From assembly GCF_004792665.1 (NCBI RefSeq), contig NZ_SRZX01000001.1, positions 620,001 to 684,000 of the forward strand: a DNA stretch of 64,000 nt. Reading direction: 5' to 3'. The translations under genes were made by a program, and so were the position numbers. The notes below the pieces were generated by a model. That model ran no database searches. It had not been told where the DNA came from and worked only from the letters and a program-made list of their open reading frames with translations. Below, one piece after another: positions 61,728 through 64,000 of the stretch. How positions within the stretch are numbered: the first letter of the stretch is position 1; each line of letters begins with the position of its first letter. The stretch is from Marinobacter orientalis. Lineage in GTDB: Bacteria > Pseudomonadota > Gammaproteobacteria > Pseudomonadales > Oleiphilaceae.

Positions 61728-62041
61728 CCGCCGAGACTTTGGTTAAAGACAACGTGACCCAACCCGCCAACGATGACATCCATCAGTTGCAGACGCTGAA
61801 TAGCAGCGGCAACAGTGTTACCCTGCGCGACAGCGTGGAAGTTGCCCTGAAAAACTATTTTGCCCAGCTTGATGGCGCCCCGGTAACCGAGGTCTATCAG
61901 TTGGTGTTGTCGGAGGTGGAAGCGCCGCTGCTGGAACAGGTGATGAAATACACCCGCAACAACCAGACCAAGGCCTCGACGATGCTTGGCCTGAACCGCG
62001 GCACCCTGCGCAAGAAGCTTAAGCAGTACGGTCTGCTATAA
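61724..62041 (+). CDS. fis: Nucleoid-associated regulator Fis
   Basis: A 105-residue DNA-bending protein. The C-terminal helix-turn-helix is [26 protein letters not shown] (in two parts), the family hallmark. The N-terminal 30 residues are longer than in E. coli. Coupled to dusB (ATGA overlap), as usual, so it is expected to be growth-phase controlled with that gene. Confidence 0.97.
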   Translation: MTAETLVKDNVTQPANDDIHQLQTLNSSGNSVTLRDSVEVALKNYFAQLDGAPVTEVYQLVLSEVEAPLLEQVMKYTRNNQTKASTMLGLNRGTLRKKLKQYGLL

Positions 62042-62124
62042 TCCAGCTACCCGATTGAAACGAGGGCCTCCCGGACAACATTCGCGAGGCCTTCATTCGT
62101 TCTTACCAGCGGAAAAAATGACCT

Positions 62125-63705
62125 ATGGCAAATCAGGCTAATACTCCCGTTCGTCGCGCGCTGATCAGCGTGTCTGATAAAACCGGTATCGTGGAATTCG
62201 GCCGGGCGCTGACAGATCGCGGCATCGAACTGCTCTCCACCGGTGGCACTTTCCGGTTGCTGAAGGAAAACCGCGTACCGGTTACCGAAGTGAGCGACTA
62301 CACCGGCTTCCCCGAAATGATGGATGGCCGCGTGAAAACCCTGCACCCGAAAATCCACGGCGGCATTCTCGGGCGGCGCGGCACTGACGATGCGGTGATG
62401 GCAGAGCACAGCATCAACCCCATCGACATGGTGGTTGTGAACCTCTACCCCTTTGAGGAAACCGTTGCCAGACCGGACTGCGATCTGGCGACAGCCGTCG
62501 AGAACATTGATATTGGCGGTCCCACCATGGTTCGCGCTGCCGCCAAGAACCACGACGATGTCGCCATTGTGGTGAATACCTCCGACTACGGTCGGGTGCT
62601 GAAAGAACTGGAGGCCAACGACGGTCAGCTGAGTTACGGAACCCGGTTTGATCTTGCCGTGAAGGCGTTCGAACATACCGCCGGCTATGACGGTGCCATC
62701 GCCAACTACCTGGGCTGTCGCACCGCAGACAACGACAACACCGCCTTCCCCCGCACCTTCAACGCCCAGTTCGTGAAGGCTCAGGACATGCGCTACGGTG
62801 AGAACCCGCACCAGCGTGCTGCCTTTTATACCGAGCGCAATCCGCGGGAAGCCTGTATTGCCACGGCCAGACAGCTACAGGGCAAGGAACTGTCTTACAA
62901 CAACGTGGCCGATACCGACGCCGCGCTGGAGTGCGTGAAACCGTTCGCCGACCCGGCCTGCGTTATCGTCAAGCACGCCAATCCCTGTGGCGTAGCCATT
63001 GGTGTGGACATCCGGCAGGCCTACGAGCTGGCGTTCGCCACTGATCCGACCTCTGCTTTTGGCGGCATCATCGCCTTCAACCGCGAGCTGGATGCGGCCA
63101 CCGCAAAAGCCATCATCGACCGCCAGTTTGTGGAAGTGATCATTGCCCCGACCATCGCGGCGGAAGCGGTGGAACTGGTGGCCGCCAAGAAGAACGTCCG
63201 CCTGCTGGCCTGTGGCGGGTTTGATGGCGAACGTGCCAGGTCCCTGGATTACAAGCGCGTTACCGGCGGCCTGCTGGTGCAGGACCGCGATCTGGGGATG
63301 GTCGCCATGGAAGACGTCAAGGTTGTCACCGAGCGCCAGCCCTCCGAGCAGGAACTGAACGATCTGCTGTTTGCCTGGGAGGTGGCCAAATACGTCAAGT
63401 CCAATGCCATTGTCTACGCCAGGGCCGGGCGCACCATAGGCGTGGGCGCCGGCCAGATGAGCCGGGTCTACAGCGCAAAAATCGCCGGCATCAAGGCCGC
63501 GGACGAAGGCCTGGAAGTGAAAGGTTCGGTTATGGCTTCAGACGCCTTTTTCCCGTTCCGGGACGGCATCGACGCCGCCGCACAGGCCGGCATAACCGCC
63601 GTTATCCAGCCGGGCGGTTCCATGCGCGACCAGGAAGTGATTGATGCCGCCAATGAGCATGGCATTGCCATGGTATTTACCGGGATGCGTCATTTCAGAC
63701 ACTAG
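62125..63705 (+). CDS. purH: Bifunctional AICAR transformylase/IMP cyclohydrolase
   Basis: A 526-residue two-domain enzyme for the last two steps of IMP synthesis. The N-terminal cyclohydrolase has [33 protein letters not shown] (in parts) and [13 protein letters not shown]. The C-terminal transformylase has RYGENPHQ and [10 protein letters not shown]. Start ATG 62125. A hairpin repeat and purD follow. Confidence 0.97.
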   Translation: MANQANTPVRRALISVSDKTGIVEFGRALTDRGIELLSTGGTFRLLKENRVPVTEVSDYTGFPEMMDGRVKTLHPKIHGGILGRRGTDDAVMAEHSINPIDMVVVNLYPFEETVARPDCDLATAVENIDIGGPTMVRAAAKNHDDVAIVVNTSDYGRVLKELEANDGQLSYGTRFDLAVKAFEHTAGYDGAIANYLGCRTADNDNTAFPRTFNAQFVKAQDMRYGENPHQRAAFYTERNPREACIATARQLQGKELSYNNVADTDAALECVKPFADPACVIVKHANPCGVAIGVDIRQAYELAFATDPTSAFGGIIAFNRELDAATAKAIIDRQFVEVIIAPTIAAEAVELVAAKKNVRLLACGGFDGERARSLDYKRVTGGLLVQDRDLGMVAMEDVKVVTERQPSEQELNDLLFAWEVAKYVKSNAIVYARAGRTIGVGAGQMSRVYSAKIAGIKAADEGLEVKGSVMASDAFFPFRDGIDAAAQAGITAVIQPGGSMRDQEVIDAANEHGIAMVFTGMRHFRH

Positions 63706-63713
63706 GACCGTAG

Positions 63714-63741
63714 GTCGGATTAGCCAAAGGCGTAATCCGAC
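63714..63741. repeat. Short hairpin repeat GTCGGATTA...TAATCCGAC, copy 2
   Basis: A 28-nt inverted repeat, nearly the same as that at 23779-23806, lying between purH and purD, genes normally in one transcript. It may lower read-through or stabilise the upstream mRNA. Confidence 0.8.
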
Positions 63742-63756
63742 AACAAGGAATCGACC

Positions 63757-64000
63757 ATGAACATTCTCGTAATTGGCTCCGGCGGCCGCGAACATGCCCT
63801 CGCCTGGAAAGCCGCCCGATCCCCGCACGCCGATCGTGTTTTTGTAGCCCCGGGCAATGCCGGTACCGCCCGCGAGCCGGGCCTGGAAAACATCAATATC
63901 GATGCTCTGGACCTCAAGGGCCTGGCAGACTTTGCCGCCGCCAACAAGGTCGGCCTGACCATTGTCGGACCGGAAGCACCCCTGGTGGCCGGCATTGTTG
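63757..64000 (+). CDS. purD: Phosphoribosylamine-glycine ligase, N-terminal part
   Basis: The window ends 81 codons into the gene. The N-terminus MNILVIGSGGREHALAWKAA and the later VVGPEAPLVAGI-like end (IVGPEAPLVAGIV) are typical of PurD, an ATP-grasp enzyme of purine synthesis. AAGGAA lies upstream of the ATG. It continues past base 64000. Confidence 0.95.
   Translation, partial: MNILVIGSGGREHALAWKAARSPHADRVFVAPGNAGTAREPGLENINIDALDLKGLADFAAANKVGLTIVGPEAPLVAGIV

Noticed and set aside
62047..62110. Terminator between fis and purH
   Set aside because: GGCCTC/GAGGCC arms are separated by a long loop and no clear T-run follows, so support is weak.

Overview
This window is chromosomal DNA of a marine gammaproteobacterium, most likely Marinobacter or a close relative (inference from gene content and order, not from a database search). 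The evidence is the gene order ubiE-ubiJ-ubiB-hisI-hisE-tatABC-rsmE, the ygfB-pepP-ubiH-ubiI set, zapA-6S RNA-fau, and aroQ-accB-accC-prmA-dusB-fis-purH-purD. It also has a wax ester synthase/DGAT-type acyltransferase, a PHA-system protein and many c-di-GMP proteins. No tRNA, rRNA, CRISPR array, insertion sequence or prophage gene was seen. Both ends cut through genes: a roadblock-type protein on the left and purD on the right.

Region 1 (1-3.2 kb, minus strand) is a small signalling cassette. It holds a winged-helix-like protein of unknown function, a Ras/MglA-like GTPase, an ABC-type ATPase fused to a dual-specificity-type phosphatase, and two roadblock-like proteins. This is the best candidate for an undescribed system. 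Region 2 (3.2-12.5 kb) has an AraC regulator and a minus-strand signalling operon: PAS chemoreceptor, large hybrid histidine kinase, receiver/HD-GYP phosphodiesterase and PAS/GGDEF cyclase.

Region 3 (12.8-28.6 kb) is a PQQ-dependent alcohol-oxidation island. It contains a quinoprotein dehydrogenase with the Asp-x-Asp signature of lanthanide-dependent enzymes, a MoxJ-like binding protein, a cytochrome c, and a four-gene PQQ-associated ABC/beta-propeller set. It also has a TauABC-like ABC transporter of unknown cargo, an AgmR/ErbR-like regulator, a NahK-like hybrid kinase with a NosP-like FIST protein, and a porin. Repeated promoter motifs inside the island suggest a shared regulator.

Region 4 (28.8-43.2 kb) covers lipid and PHA-related genes, then ubiquinone synthesis (ubiE, J, B), two histidine steps, Tat secretion, rsmE, and the oppositely oriented ygfB-pepP-ubiH-ubiI operon. 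Region 5 (43.2-46.5 kb) is a zinc module with a candidate Zur box, lying between ygfB and the zapA region.

Region 6 (46.6-64 kb) runs from zapA, 6S RNA and fau to ilvA/rpiA, an acyl-CoA dehydrogenase behind a strong palindromic operator, ppa, a DUF2333 protein and a double-receiver diguanylate cyclase. It ends with the aroQ-to-purD housekeeping run. Two families of roughly 100-nt palindromic intergenic repeats and one short hairpin repeat are scattered in gene ends. Start codons were chosen from ribosome-binding sites and family lengths, and alternatives are noted.
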